Origin: Herbaspirillum frisingense GSF30
GTDB taxonomy: Bacteria; Pseudomonadota; Gammaproteobacteria; Burkholderiales; Burkholderiaceae_D
DNA: 33,940 nucleotides
Direction of reading: 5' to 3'
Assembly (NCBI RefSeq): GCF_000300975.2
Contig: NZ_AEEC02000047.1
Location: 1 to 33,940 of the forward strand
Of the stretch, positions 7,720 through 17,470 are shown piece by piece. The notes under the pieces were generated by a model, which worked only from the letters and a program-made list of their open reading frames with translations, was not told the origin of the DNA and ran no database searches. A program made the position numbers and the translations under genes. The number at the start of each line of letters is the position of its first letter. The first letter of the stretch is position 1.

Positions 7720-10297
7720 CCAGCGCCCGCCCAGACGGCGCAGCGCCAGCCCGCCAAAGGCGGCGGTCATCCCTGCCGCCGTCGAGGACTGGTTCGCCCA
7801 GCGCCGCTGGGAGGTATTCGATTTCCAGCGCCAGGTCTGGCAAGCCGCGCAGCAGGGTCGCAACGGCCTGCTGCACGCCGGCACCGGTGCCGGCAAGACC
7901 TATGCGGTCTGGTTCGGTGCGCTGCTGCATGCCCAACCCGGCCTGGGTCGGACCGACGCGCCCACCACGACCCAGGGCTTGCGCATCCTGTGGATCACCC
8001 CCATGCGTGCCCTGGCGGCCGACACCCTGCGTGCCCTGCAAGCCCCGCTGGCCGATCTGCTGCCACACTGGCAAGCCGGCATGCGCACCGGCGACACCGG
8101 TTCCGGCGAGCGTGCGCGCCAGATGAAGTCCTTGCCGCAGGCCCTGGTGACCACGCCAGAAAGCCTGTCGCTGCTGCTGTCCCAGGCGGATGCCCGCCAG
8201 CGCTTCGGCAAGCTGGACGCGGTCATCGTCGACGAATGGCACGAGCTCATGGGCAACAAGCGCGGCGTGCAGGTGCAACTGGCCCTGGCGCGCTTGCGCC
8301 GCTGGCGGCCCGGGATGGTGGTGTGGGGATTGTCGGCTACTCTCGGCAACCTGGAGCAGTCGCAGCAGGCCCTGCTGGGTCCCGATGCCGCTGAACACGG
8401 CGTGCTGGTGCGCGGCGAACAGCGCAAGCGCATCCTCATCGATACCCTGCTGCCGCCGCAGGCCACGCGCTTCGCCTGGGCCGGGCACCTGGGCCTGCAG
8501 ATGCTGCCGGCGGTGGTGACCGAGATCGATGCCAGCGGCAGTACCCTGGTCTTCACCAATACCCGCTCCCAGGCCGAGCTGTGGTACCAGAACCTGCTGG
8601 AGGCCCGCCCCGACTGGGCCGGCATCATCGCCTTACACCATGGCTCACTTGATCGCGAAGTCCGTGAATGGGTGGAACAAGGCCTGCGCGACGGCCGCCT
8701 CAAGGCCGTGGTCTGCACCTCCAGCCTGGACCTGGGGGTGGACTTCACCCCGGTGGAGCGGGTACTGCAGATCGGCAGCCCGCGCGGCGTGGCGCGACTG
8801 CTGCAGCGGGCCGGCCGCTCCGGCCATTCGCCGGGTCGCAGTTCGCGCGCCACCCTGGTGCCGACCAACAGCCTGGAACTGGTGGAAGCCGCCGCCGCCC
8901 AGGATGCCGTCGCTGCCGGCCGGGTGGAACAGCGCCCGGTGCCGGACACGCCTCTGGACGTACTGGTACAGCATCTGGTGACCATCGCCCTGGGCGGTGG
9001 TTTCCGTGCCGATGAGCTGCTGGCTGAAGTGCGCCAGGCCTGGTCCTACCGCCATCTGCGCGAGGATCAATGGCAGTGGGCGCTGGACTTCGTGGTGCGT
9101 GGCGGCCAGAGCCTGGGCGCCTATCCGGAATATCACCGCGTGCGGGCCGGCGAGGATGGGGTCTATCGGGTCGAGCTGCCGGCCATCGCGCGCCGCCACC
9201 GCATGAACATCGGCACCATCGTCGCCGATGCCAGCCTGCATGTGCAGTACATGAAGGGGGGACGCATCGGCACCATCGAAGAAGGTTTCATCGCCCGCCT
9301 GCGACCGGGCGATCGCTTCCTCTTCGGCGGGCGCGTGCTGGAGTTCGTGCGCGTGCACGAGATGACCGCCTGGGTCCGCCGCAGCAGTGCCGGCAGCGGT
9401 GCCGTGCCGCGCTGGCAAGGCGGCCGCATGCCCTTGTCCTCGACCCTGGCGCACGCCGTGCTGGATCGCCTGGAGCAAGCCGCGCAAGGCCACTTCGACG
9501 GTCCCGAGATGCAGGCCGTGCGGCCGCTGCTGGCGCTGCAACACGCCTGGTCGGCCCTGCCCACGGCACAGCGGCTGGTGGTGGAGACGCTCAAGAGCCG
9601 CGAAGGACATCACCTCTTCTTCTATCCCTTTGCCGGCCGCCTGGTGCACATGGGCCTGGCCTCGCTGCTGGCCTGGCGCCTCAGCAGGCAGCGTGCCGCG
9701 ACCTTCTCCATCGCCGTCAACGATTACGGGTTCGAATTGCTGGGCGCGGACAAGGTCGAAGTGCACCGCCTGGAACCGCAGCAGGCCCTGGCCCTGTTCA
9801 GCGAAGAGCGGCTGCTGGAGGACGTCCTGGCCAGCCTGAATGCCACCGAGCTGTCACAACGGCGCTTCCGTGAAATCGCCCGCATCGCCGGGCTGGTATC
9901 GCAGGGGCATCCCGGGCAGCGCAAGAGCGCACGCCAGCTGCAGGCATCGTCGGCCCTGTTCTTCGAGGTCTTCCGCAAGCACGACGCCGGCAACCTCTTG
10001 CTGACCCAGGCCCAGCGCGAAGTATTGGAACAGGAGCTGGAACTGGAACGGCTGCGCAGCACCCTGGCCGAACTGCGCGAACGCACGCTCACGCTGGTGT
10101 CACTGGAGCGGGCCACGCCGTTTGCCTTGCCGCTGATGGTGGAGCGCTTCCGCGAAAAACTCTCGACCGAAAAGCTGGCCGACCGCGTGGCGCGCATGCT
10201 GCGCGAGCTGGAAGGTGCCGCCGACAAGACCAGCGCCCAGGCCAGGCCACAGCCGCGAGCGCGTCCCCGCTCCAGCCCCCGCAACCAGACAGGATGA
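7691..10297 (+). CDS. lhr: Lhr-type DEXH box DNA repair helicase
   Basis: The 868-residue superfamily 2 helicase has Walker A GTGAGKT (residues 64-70), a DEWH box (181-184), motif III SATLGN (215-220), then in RecA domain 2 [30 protein letters not shown] and [12 protein letters not shown] winged helix and the Lhr-specific beta region follow. This is the Lhr-Core form (ligase-associated damage-response helicase, TIGR04121), without the extra C-terminal half of the 1,500-residue E. coli Lhr. It probably translocates on single-stranded DNA. The ATG at 7691 lies 29 bp inside the ligase gene with GAGG close before it. The last 40 residues are a basic Arg/Pro tail. Confidence 0.93.
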   Translation: MPSPPSKTTSQRPPRRRSASPPKAAVIPAAVEDWFAQRRWEVFDFQRQVWQAAQQGRNGLLHAGTGAGKTYAVWFGALLHAQPGLGRTDAPTTTQGLRILWITPMRALAADTLRALQAPLADLLPHWQAGMRTGDTGSGERARQMKSLPQALVTTPESLSLLLSQADARQRFGKLDAVIVDEWHELMGNKRGVQVQLALARLRRWRPGMVVWGLSATLGNLEQSQQALLGPDAAEHGVLVRGEQRKRILIDTLLPPQATRFAWAGHLGLQMLPAVVTEIDASGSTLVFTNTRSQAELWYQNLLEARPDWAGIIALHHGSLDREVREWVEQGLRDGRLKAVVCTSSLDLGVDFTPVERVLQIGSPRGVARLLQRAGRSGHSPGRSSRATLVPTNSLELVEAAAAQDAVAAGRVEQRPVPDTPLDVLVQHLVTIALGGGFRADELLAEVRQAWSYRHLREDQWQWALDFVVRGGQSLGAYPEYHRVRAGEDGVYRVELPAIARRHRMNIGTIVADASLHVQYMKGGRIGTIEEGFIARLRPGDRFLFGGRVLEFVRVHEMTAWVRRSSAGSGAVPRWQGGRMPLSSTLAHAVLDRLEQAAQGHFDGPEMQAVRPLLALQHAWSALPTAQRLVVETLKSREGHHLFFYPFAGRLVHMGLASLLAWRLSRQRAATFSIAVNDYGFELLGADKVEVHRLEPQQALALFSEERLLEDVLASLNATELSQRRFREIARIAGLVSQGHPGQRKSARQLQASSALFFEVFRKHDAGNLLLTQAQREVLEQELELERLRSTLAELRERTLTLVSLERATPFALPLMVERFREKLSTEKLADRVARMLRELEGAADKTSAQARPQPRARPRSSPRNQTG

Positions 10298-10953
10298 TGA
10301 GCCCATACCCCAGCTTCGACGCCGCCGGCGCGACCCTGACCATGCTGCCCGAACGCGCCCTGCTCTGGCGCGAGCGCGCCATGCTGATCCTGGCCGATGT
10401 CCACTTCGGCAAGGCTGCTGCCTTCCGCGCCGGAGGCATTCCGGTCCCGCACGGCACCACCCGGGCCAACCTGGACCTGATCGATGCGCTGGTGCAGCGG
10501 CATGCGGTGCGCCATGTGGTGTTCCTGGGTGACTTCCTGCACGCACGCGCCGGGCGGGTGGCAGGCACCCTGCAGGCACTGGCCCGCTGGCGCAGTTGCA
10601 ATGCCGGTCTCAGCCTCACGCTGGTGCGCGGCAACCATGACCACCATGCCGGTGATCCGCCCGAAGCACTGGCGATGGAGATCGTGGACGAACCCTGGCG
10701 GGTCGGTCCCCTGGCGTTCTGCCATCACCCCCAGACGGTCGACGGCGCCTTTGCCATCGTCGGCCATGTGCATCCGGTCTACCGGCTCGCTGCCGCAGGC
10801 GACGCCTTGCGCCTGCCCTGTTTCGTGGTGGATGGCCAATGGGCCATGTTGCCGGCTTTCGGCGACTTTACCGGGGGCTATCGTATACATGCCCAACCCG
10901 GGCAGCGCATTTTTCTTGCTGCAGACGATTGCGTGTTGCCCTTACCTGACTGA
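10294..10953 (+). CDS. pdeM: Ligase-associated metallophosphoesterase/endonuclease PdeM
   Basis: The 219-residue calcineurin-like phosphoesterase shows the full metal site: ADVHFGK (Asp35, His37), LGDFLH (Asp80, His83), RGNHDHH (Asn114, His115), CHHP (His144) and GHVHP (His158, His160). It fits the ligase-associated damage-response endonuclease PdeM (TIGR04123). Its start overlaps the helicase stop as ATGA, so it is the fourth and last gene of the coupled operon. The cytoplasmic enzyme probably processes DNA ends or phosphodiesters together with the exonuclease and ligase; the exact substrate is not established from sequence. I see no terminator directly after it. Confidence 0.92.
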   Translation: MMSPYPSFDAAGATLTMLPERALLWRERAMLILADVHFGKAAAFRAGGIPVPHGTTRANLDLIDALVQRHAVRHVVFLGDFLHARAGRVAGTLQALARWRSCNAGLSLTLVRGNHDHHAGDPPEALAMEIVDEPWRVGPLAFCHHPQTVDGAFAIVGHVHPVYRLAAAGDALRLPCFVVDGQWAMLPAFGDFTGGYRIHAQPGQRIFLAADDCVLPLPD

Positions 10954-11019
10954 ACCTTGCTGCGATGTGACGTATCATCGGCCGCGCAATGACACGTCCA
11001 TTACAAGGAGAATCCGGAG

Positions 11020-11817
11020 ATGAAATTCAAGACTAGCCTGCTGGCCCTGACGTTCGGCCTGACTGCACTTAGCTCCGTCGCCGCGCAAGCCGACGGCCTG
11101 GCCGCCATCCACAAGGCCGGCGTGGTGCGCATCGGCGTACCGCAGGACTTTGCTCCCTTCGGCTCGATCGACGGTGACATGCACCTGCAAGGCCTGGATA
11201 TCGACGTCGCCCGACTCATCGCCGACAAGATGGGCGTGAGGGTGCAACTGGTACCGGTGGCCAGTGCCAACCGCATTGCCTACCTGCAGACCCACAAGAC
11301 CGACCTGATCATTTCAACCCTGGGCAAGAATTCGGATCGCGAAAAAGTGATCGATTTTTCACAGCCCTATGCGCCCTACAACAACAGCGTGTTCGGCGTG
11401 GCCAGCATCAAGGTCAGCAACGCCGCCGACCTGGCCGGCAAGACTATCGGCGTGGCGCGTGGCACCTTCCAGGATCTGCAGCTGACCCTGAGCGCACCCA
11501 CCAGCGCCAACATCAAGCGTTACGAGGACAACAATGCCCTCATCTCCGCCTATACCTCCGGTCAGATCCAGCTGGTCGGCACCGGTGACTTCGTGGCCCA
11601 TGCGCTGGCCGAACGGGTGGCCGACAACAAGCCCGTGCTGAAGTACATCATCCAGGAGTCGGCCTGCGCCGTCGGCCTGAACAAGGGCGAGCCGGCACTG
11701 CTCAACAAGGTCAACGAGATCCTGACCGCGGCCAAGAAGAGCGGCGAGCTCAACGGCATCGTCCAGAAGTGGCTCAGCGTGCCGCTACCGGAGAAGATGG
11801 CCAACACCTACCATTGA
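11020..11817 (+). CDS. Periplasmic amino-acid-type ABC substrate-binding protein (orphan)
   Basis: The protein is 265 residues. A Sec signal peptide (MKFKTSLLALTFGLTALSS, cleaved near AQADG) is followed by a bacterial solute-binding family 3 fold: VVRIGVPQDFAPFGSID, GLDIDVARLIADKMG, DLIISTLGKNSDREKVIDFS and LAGKTIGVARGTF. These are hallmarks of polar amino-acid or opine binding proteins of ABC importers. Two Shine-Dalgarno candidates, AAGGAG and GGAG, precede the ATG. No permease or ATPase gene is adjacent, so it must either pair with a transporter encoded elsewhere or act as a sensor. A strong terminator follows at 11842-11868. The ligand is unknown. Confidence 0.9.
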   Translation: MKFKTSLLALTFGLTALSSVAAQADGLAAIHKAGVVRIGVPQDFAPFGSIDGDMHLQGLDIDVARLIADKMGVRVQLVPVASANRIAYLQTHKTDLIISTLGKNSDREKVIDFSQPYAPYNNSVFGVASIKVSNAADLAGKTIGVARGTFQDLQLTLSAPTSANIKRYEDNNALISAYTSGQIQLVGTGDFVAHALAERVADNKPVLKYIIQESACAVGLNKGEPALLNKVNEILTAAKKSGELNGIVQKWLSVPLPEKMANTYH

Positions 11818-11841
11818 CACCCACGACACTCGAAAAAAGCA

Positions 11842-11868
11842 AAAAACGGCGGGATTCCCGCCGTTTTT
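11842..11868. terminator. Bidirectional Rho-independent terminator
   Basis: AAAAACGGCGGG, loop ATT, CCCGCCGTTTTT: a perfect 12-bp stem with T-runs on both strands. It sits between the convergent binding-protein gene and the outer-membrane protein gene. Confidence 0.92.
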
Positions 11869-11889
11869 CATGGCAACGCCGGATCGGCA

Positions 11890-13277
11890 TCAGAACTTCG
11901 AGGACACCGCCAGACCCCACTTGCGCTCCGCATCGCCGGTATCGGGCAGCAGGCCATTGGAATAATCCAGGCTCAGACCGACGTTCTGGTTGAAGTTGTA
12001 GGTCAGTACCGACTTCCAGTAATGGATGCTGCGGTCTCCCTGCAATGCCTTCAGGCCGGTAAAGGTCGTGGTGAAATCGAAGGGCAGCGCCGGATTGGTC
12101 GAGGACAGCGTGAACCCCGCCTGCGCGCCCAGGCGGATGAAGTCGCGATGCTGGTCATACACATCCGGGTCACCGCGATTGATGTAGATACCGTTACGGC
12201 TCTGGCCTATCAGGATGGGCTTGAACGCCAGGCCATTGCCCCAGCGCAGGAAATCATTGAGCCCGCCCGGCCGCACCGGCGTGAGAGTGAAGTTGACCGT
12301 CAGCAGGCGGCTGCCATCGGTGTTGTTGACCAGGTAGTCGGGACGCGCGGTCAGGTCTTCGGTATTGGCCGTATCGGCATGGGCGAAGTGGAAGGCCGAC
12401 AGCATCCCGACCTGGGTGGTACGCGTGGTGGTGACGTCGCGATTGCCGGCATCATAAGTGGTCACACGGTTCTGCTTGAAACCGACATAGGGCACCGCCT
12501 CATAGGTACTGCCCGGCTCGCCCATGGGGCGCTTGTCCAGCGAATAACCGGTGTAGACCACCACATCATTGGTCCGCGACTGCGCCACGTCGTCATTGGC
12601 CAGCGCCAGCCGGGCACGGTCCACCGAGGCAAAGCCGGCCTTGTCGCGGTGATCGATGGAGAGCTGGTCAGGATTGCCGCGCACGCGCACGTGATCCATC
12701 CAGCCGGCCTGTTGCGCGCCAGCCGGTGCCGACGTTGCCGATGTTGCCGGCGTGGCCGGACCGGCCGCCGGCGTGGCAGCACCACCCGCCGCCGTTGGCG
12801 CCACCCCCATGGCCAGGGCGGAGCCGGCATAGGCCAGGGCGGGCGTGGCCTGGGCAGTGGTGCAGCGCAGCCCCGCCCGGTTGTTGTCGCGGAAAAAGGC
12901 GGCCACATCACACTGCGGCCGCTTGGCTTGATCTGGGGGTCCTTGCCATCCAGCAGTCGTTGCACTTCTTCGGCCATGTGATCGACGTTGCAGCTATCCC
13001 CCTGACAGGCCTGTCCAGTGGCTTTTTCTGCGGCGCGCTTCTGCAGCAGCCAGGCCACCAGCGCCCGTGGCGAGGACAGCGGTGCGGGCTCCTTGCCCAC
13101 CGACAGATAGGCCGTGCTGACCGGATAGGTGCGGATCAGGCTGGCGGCCAGTTGATCCTTGTCCAGTGTCAGGTCGTTGCGGCACAGGCCGGTAAGCTCG
13201 GCCGCCTGGGCCAGCGAGAGGGAGACAGGCGCGGCCAGCACCAGGGTGGCCGCATAGCGTGGGAGTCGTCGTCGCAT
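11890..13277 (-). pseudogene. Frameshifted outer-membrane barrel protein gene
   Basis: Two minus-strand frames together make one protein. The N-terminal part (from ATG 13277) has a signal peptide (MRRRLPRYAATLVLAAPVS, cut near AQA) and a cysteine-containing domain, reading to ...DGKDPQIK. The C-terminal part, in another frame, resumes as KRPQCDVAAFFRDNN and ends with barrel-like strands and a terminal Phe (WGLAVSSKF). The break lies near 12925. Adding a single base there (for example one C restoring CCC on the coding strand) restores 463 continuous codons. I do not recognise the family. A phospholipase A (PldA) was considered, but no catalytic His-Ser-Asn pattern is visible. The middle has an Ala/Pro/Thr linker. 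It is either a recent pseudogene or a sequencing error. Confidence 0.7.
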
Positions 13278-13515
13278 GGAGTGGAAGGAATGAGCAGTCA
13301 AGGGATTGGGAGAACGGACAGAACGGGGAGAACGAGAAAACAGGGGCAGTGCGGCACCAGAAAAGAACGACTGCACCGCGCAAGGAAAACGGAAGAAAGC
13401 TTCCAGCAGCGTGGGACCGGCTGGAACGGACGCCGAGCGCCCGGGAATTGCCGAGAAGTACCAAAGATGATCGGGAATGACCCGAGAATCACCAGCGAGT
13501 GCCAGGCCCGCCGCT

Positions 13516-14634
13516 TCAGCCGGCCGACAGCGGCAGTCCCGGCAGCGGGCGCAGGTCCAGCTGGCCCAGCAGGTAGGGCTGGATCACCAGCTTGTAGCTG
13601 TCCAGGTCAAAACCCTTGAGGCTGGCCGCCGGACGGGCCGGCAGTTGGCGGTGGTCGCGATCCAGCGAACCCAGGTAGCGCCAGTGATCGATCACATGCA
13701 CCTGCTGCCAGCCCTCGCCCTGTTCGACGATGCCCATCGGGCCGGCATACGGCCAGGGCAGGATGCGCAGGTCTTCCAGCGCCTGCATCAGGCGCTGCTG
13801 GTGCTGCTCGGTGGATTCCTCGCCGGTGCAGGCGCCGCGGCAGCGACGGATCTGGCGACCGAAACAGGCCATGCCGAAACCGCCCGGCTGCTCCAGCCCG
13901 GTGACGATGGAACACAGGCCATGGCCCTGCACCAGCTTGTGCAACGCTTCCTGCGCCGCCCGTTCGCTGGTGAAGATGCCGAACAGGTTTTCGGCGCGGC
14001 TGAATTCCCGCTCGGCCACCTGCGTGACCTGTGGCTGGCCTTCCGCGCTCAGGCGCAGGGTGAACAGGCCGCGCTTGCTGCGTTGCTTCTTGTTGTGAGC
14101 CGGGCGCAGGTCGCGCAGCAGAGAATTTTCCAGCAGGGCCGCGCCCAGTTCACCGGCCGTGCGGCGACACTCGATGCGACGGGTCTGGCCGATCAGGAAC
14201 TGCTCTTCATGGTTGTGCAGATGCGCCAGCACGCGGCTGCGCAGGTTGACGCTACGCCCCACGTACAACGGAGCATCGTCCACGCCACGGAAGATGTAGA
14301 CGCCGCAGGCATTGGGCAAGGCCTCGATGCTGGCACGCTCGATATGCAGGGGATAGCTGAAGGTCGCCGCCCGATGCGCTGCCGGCTGGGGCGCATTGAA
14401 GGTGGCCAGCGGATGACCGGGCGCCCCCATGCCGCGCTGTCCTTCCTGGGCCAGCAGACGCTCCACCAGTGCCGTCGGCAGCTTGCGCGGCGCGGTACCG
14501 CCCGGCGCCACGGCGCTCGCGTGGGGCATCAGGGAAGGCATGGCGGCCTGCAGGGGACGGGTGAAAAGCTGGGTCAGCGAAGTGCGGTGGCTGAGGGTAT
14601 TCATGGCGTGGGCCAATTCCTTCTTGGTATTCAT
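13516..14634 (-). CDS. cho: Excinuclease Cho (UvrC N-terminal homologue)
   Basis: The 372-residue protein has a GIY-YIG nuclease domain: GVYIF (111-115), LYVGRSVNLRSRV (123-135) and the catalytic Glu169 in ALLENSLL. UvrC-like sequence follows, including the cysteine-bearing CFGRQIRRCRGAC segment. It lacks the UvrB-binding and helix-hairpin-helix parts of full UvrC, as E. coli Cho does. Cho makes the 3' incision in nucleotide excision repair, and can do so at lesions too bulky for UvrC. The first 90 residues are an extra low-complexity Pro/Ala segment. A second ATG at 14604 could be the real start, since neither start has a good ribosome binding site. A CCTAC-N18-CCGA promoter candidate lies about 100 bp upstream; no LexA box is seen. 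Confidence 0.88.
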   Translation of the reverse strand: MNTKKELAHAMNTLSHRTSLTQLFTRPLQAAMPSLMPHASAVAPGGTAPRKLPTALVERLLAQEGQRGMGAPGHPLATFNAPQPAAHRAATFSYPLHIERASIEALPNACGVYIFRGVDDAPLYVGRSVNLRSRVLAHLHNHEEQFLIGQTRRIECRRTAGELGAALLENSLLRDLRPAHNKKQRSKRGLFTLRLSAEGQPQVTQVAEREFSRAENLFGIFTSERAAQEALHKLVQGHGLCSIVTGLEQPGGFGMACFGRQIRRCRGACTGEESTEQHQQRLMQALEDLRILPWPYAGPMGIVEQGEGWQQVHVIDHWRYLGSLDRDHRQLPARPAASLKGFDLDSYKLVIQPYLLGQLDLRPLPGLPLSAG

Positions 14635-14732
14635 GGCACGTCTGGACGTGCTCTACGGGTTTTGCAGAAGGCCCGGATGCACCAAGCCTTGAAGTTAAAG
14701 TGGATTATGAAGTTGGCCCGCCGCGCCCACAG

Positions 14733-14759
14733 TCGGCAGGAAGATGAAGATCGTGTAGG
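14733..14759 (-). promoter_or_regulatory. CCTAC-N18-CCGA promoter candidate of cho
   Basis: On the minus strand CCTAC (14759-14755) and CCGA (14736-14733) are separated by exactly 18 nt. The downstream box ends 98 nt before the cho start at 14634. The same two boxes and spacing occur before ku, poxB, the DUF4142 and SemiSWEET genes and at 24584. Confidence 0.6.
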
Positions 14760-14780
14760 ACATTGCCGCCCTGCCCAGCT

Positions 14781-14800
14781 TGGCGGCCACAGCGCCGCCA
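14781..14800 (-). terminator. Weak hairpin after ligD
   Basis: TGGCGGC (14781-14787) pairs with GCCGCCA (14794-14800) about 16 bp past the ligD stop. No T-run follows, so termination would need Rho. Confidence 0.3.
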
Positions 14801-14815
14801 CCGCGCGAACCCGAT

Positions 14816-17470
14816 TCAGACGGGCTCGAAGGCGTCCAGCATGGCCTTGCTCAGCCGCTGCCTGGCCTTGCCGAAACCGGCCCAGGGATCATGGTCCTGG
14901 AGGTCCTTGAGCCGCTGCGGCATGGTGGCGACCTTGAAATGATCGGCCGTGATGCCCTGTTCCAGCTCTTCCCAGGTGATCGGCACCGACACCGGTGCCC
15001 CCGCCCGGGCGCGTACCGAATAGGCGACCACGGTGGTCGCTCCCGGGGCATTGCGCAGGTAATCGATGAAAATCCTGCCCTGACGCGCCGCCTTGCTCAT
15101 GCGGGCAATGAAACGGTCCGGCAGCACCCGGGCCAGATGGGCGGCCACCCGGTGCGCCCAGTCCTTGACCACGTCCCAGCGATGATCAGGACGGATCGGC
15201 ACCATCACATGCAGGCCCTTGCCCCCGGAGGTCTTCAGGTAACACGCCAGGCCTATCTCCTGCAGCAGGCCGCGCACCAGCTGCGCACCCTCCACTACCG
15301 CAGCCCAGGGCAGGTCCGGCGCGGGATCAAGGTCGAACACCACCCGGTCCGGTTTGTCCAGCGCACGGCCGGTGGCGCCCCAGGCATGCAGTTCGAGCAC
15401 GCCCATCTGCACCGTCGCCACCAGGCCGGCAACATCGTTGACCATCATGTACCGGGCGCTGCCCTCGCCTTCCGGGACCTCGATGGCGTCAATCGCCTCG
15501 GGCATCCCCTGACCGATGTGCTTCTGGAAGAAGCATTTGCCGCCCTGCCCGTCCGGACAGCGCACCAGCGACAAGGGCCGTTGCTTCAGTTCAGGCAGGA
15601 TGAACCCGGCCACGCTCTGGTAGTAGCGGGCCAGCTCCAGCTTGGTCAGGCCGGTATCGGGGAAGAGGATCTTGCCAGGATGCGTCAACTTCACCCCTGC
15701 GACCGTCACGGGTCGGGAGAGATCCGCCTTGCTCGCAGCTTTGCTGCCACCGGCCTTATCGTTATTACCGCTCTCATCGCCCTCTTCGCCCTCATCGCCT
15801 CCATCGGCCGGCTGCGCCAGCGCTTGCTCCGTCTCGCGCACGATGTCACGGGCCTGCTTGTCTTCCCGCAGCGCCAGGAAACTGCCGTGCCGCAGAATCC
15901 CCGAGCGGGTCCACTGCGCGAACCTGACCTCGGCCACCAGCTTGGGGGCCAGCCAATGTACGCCGCGCCGTTGCTGCCCCGTCGGCGGGTTGACGAAGGC
16001 CGGCTGGTCCTGCTCCAGCTTGCGGAACTGCCTCAACAGCTGCTCCAGCAGGTGATCATCGAAACCGGTGCCGACCCGCCCGGCATACTGCAACTGTCCC
16101 TTGTCGTCATGGACGCCCACCAGAATGGCACCGAATCCGCTGCGCTGGCCAGCCGGCTCGGTATAGCCGGCGATCACGAATTCCTGGCGATGCTCGCACT
16201 TGAGCTTGAGCCAGTTGCGGTCGCGACGTCCGGTATAGGGGGCATCGGCGCGCTTGACCACGATGCCCTCCATGCCATGCTGGCAGGCGTGCTGGAACAC
16301 CTCATCGGTATGGCCGACGATGTGCTCGCTGTAGAGCAGCAGTCCGTCTTCATCCGCGCCGGGAATCAGGGTGCGCAGCAATTCCTTGCGCTGCAAGAGC
16401 GGAACCTCCCGCAGGTCGTGACCATTCAGGAACAGCAGATCGAAGGCATACAGCGCCAGCCGGATGCCATTGGCCTGCTGCCGGTCGCCGCGCGCCAGGG
16501 TCTGCAAGGCCTCGAAGCTGATCCGCCCGTTCTCGTCCAGCGCCACCACTTCGCCGTCGATCCAGGCGTCGTCCACCGGCAGTCGTTCCAGGGCCTTGAC
16601 CAGGATCGGCCAGCGATGGCTCCAGTCCAGACCTTCGCGGGTGAAGATGGCAGCCCGACCGGCGTCGATGCGGCACAGGCCGCGATAGCCATCGAACTTT
16701 AGTTCGCTGAGCCATTCATCACCCTGCGGCGCCTGATCGACCAGCGTCGCCAGTTGCGCATCCATGGTATCCGGCAGCTTGCTTGGGCGTGGCTGGGCGT
16801 CTGCTGCCTCTGCGCGGGATGGTGGCTGCCTGGAGGACTTGGATGCTTTCTTCGGCCGGGCCGCTCGCTGGCTTTCCTGCCCTTTGTCACCTGCGCCAGC
16901 CTCGTCACCACGATCCTTGACGCTTTCCGGCCGCAATTCGGTGATCGCGGCTGCCTTGCCGCTGCGGGCGGCATCGTCATCGTCCTTGATGAGCAACCAG
17001 TTTTCCTTGCCATCGGCCGCCGGCTTGCCCATGCGGACTAGCGCCCAGCGACCCTGCAGCTTGTCGCCCTGGAGTTCGAAACTGAGATGGCCCTTCTTCA
17101 GGCCGGCGTGCACGTCGCCCTGCGGCAGCCACTGGCCGCGGTCCCACAGCACCACATGGCCTGCGCCGTACTGATGTTCAGGGATGTCGCCTTCGAAAGT
17201 GCCATAGTCCAGCGGATGGTCTTCCACCCGCACGGCCAGCCGCTTGTCATGCGGATCCAGGCTCGGTCCCTTGGGAACGGCCCAGCTCTTGAGTACGCCA
17301 TCCAGTTCCAGACGGAAGTCGTAGTGCAGGCGCCGTGCATGGTGGCGCTGGATGAAGAAGTGCAAGCCGCCCTCGGCCGCCCGGGCTGACCGGCGGCCTT
17401 TGCCGGAGGGCTCCGGAGTGAGCGTGAAGTCGCGCTTGGCATGATAGCGATCCAGGGACGAAGCACTCAT
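14816..17470 (-). CDS. ligD: Multifunctional NHEJ DNA ligase LigD
   Basis: The 884-residue protein has three catalytic modules in the order phosphoesterase-ligase-polymerase, as in Pseudomonas LigD. The phosphoesterase (about 30-165) shows QRHHARRLHYDFRLE with His43, His49 and Asp51, and His85 in EDHPLDY. A charged linker (165-235) follows. The ATP-dependent ligase has motif I ELKFDGYR with Lys258, IDGEVV, ALYAFDLLF, EGIVVKR and WLKLK. An acidic linker leads to the archaeo-eukaryotic primase-type polymerase, with DLDP (Asp713, Asp715) and IFIDYLRN (Asp803). With Ku it repairs double-strand breaks by end joining. The ATG overlaps the ku stop as ATGA, with GGAGGG upstream, so the two are translationally coupled. 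Confidence 0.97.
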   Translation of the reverse strand: MSASSLDRYHAKRDFTLTPEPSGKGRRSARAAEGGLHFFIQRHHARRLHYDFRLELDGVLKSWAVPKGPSLDPHDKRLAVRVEDHPLDYGTFEGDIPEHQYGAGHVVLWDRGQWLPQGDVHAGLKKGHLSFELQGDKLQGRWALVRMGKPAADGKENWLLIKDDDDAARSGKAAAITELRPESVKDRGDEAGAGDKGQESQRAARPKKASKSSRQPPSRAEAADAQPRPSKLPDTMDAQLATLVDQAPQGDEWLSELKFDGYRGLCRIDAGRAAIFTREGLDWSHRWPILVKALERLPVDDAWIDGEVVALDENGRISFEALQTLARGDRQQANGIRLALYAFDLLFLNGHDLREVPLLQRKELLRTLIPGADEDGLLLYSEHIVGHTDEVFQHACQHGMEGIVVKRADAPYTGRRDRNWLKLKCEHRQEFVIAGYTEPAGQRSGFGAILVGVHDDKGQLQYAGRVGTGFDDHLLEQLLRQFRKLEQDQPAFVNPPTGQQRRGVHWLAPKLVAEVRFAQWTRSGILRHGSFLALREDKQARDIVRETEQALAQPADGGDEGEEGDESGNNDKAGGSKAASKADLSRPVTVAGVKLTHPGKILFPDTGLTKLELARYYQSVAGFILPELKQRPLSLVRCPDGQGGKCFFQKHIGQGMPEAIDAIEVPEGEGSARYMMVNDVAGLVATVQMGVLELHAWGATGRALDKPDRVVFDLDPAPDLPWAAVVEGAQLVRGLLQEIGLACYLKTSGGKGLHVMVPIRPDHRWDVVKDWAHRVAAHLARVLPDRFIARMSKAARQGRIFIDYLRNAPGATTVVAYSVRARAGAPVSVPITWEELEQGITADHFKVATMPQRLKDLQDHDPWAGFGKARQRLSKAMLDAFEPV

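Noticed and set aside
14780..16702. A 640-codon plus-strand frame opposite ligD, and many similar long frames opposite other genes
   Set aside because: They are antisense to genes with clear domains and catalytic motifs, lack ribosome binding sites and have the composition expected of GC-rich shadow frames.
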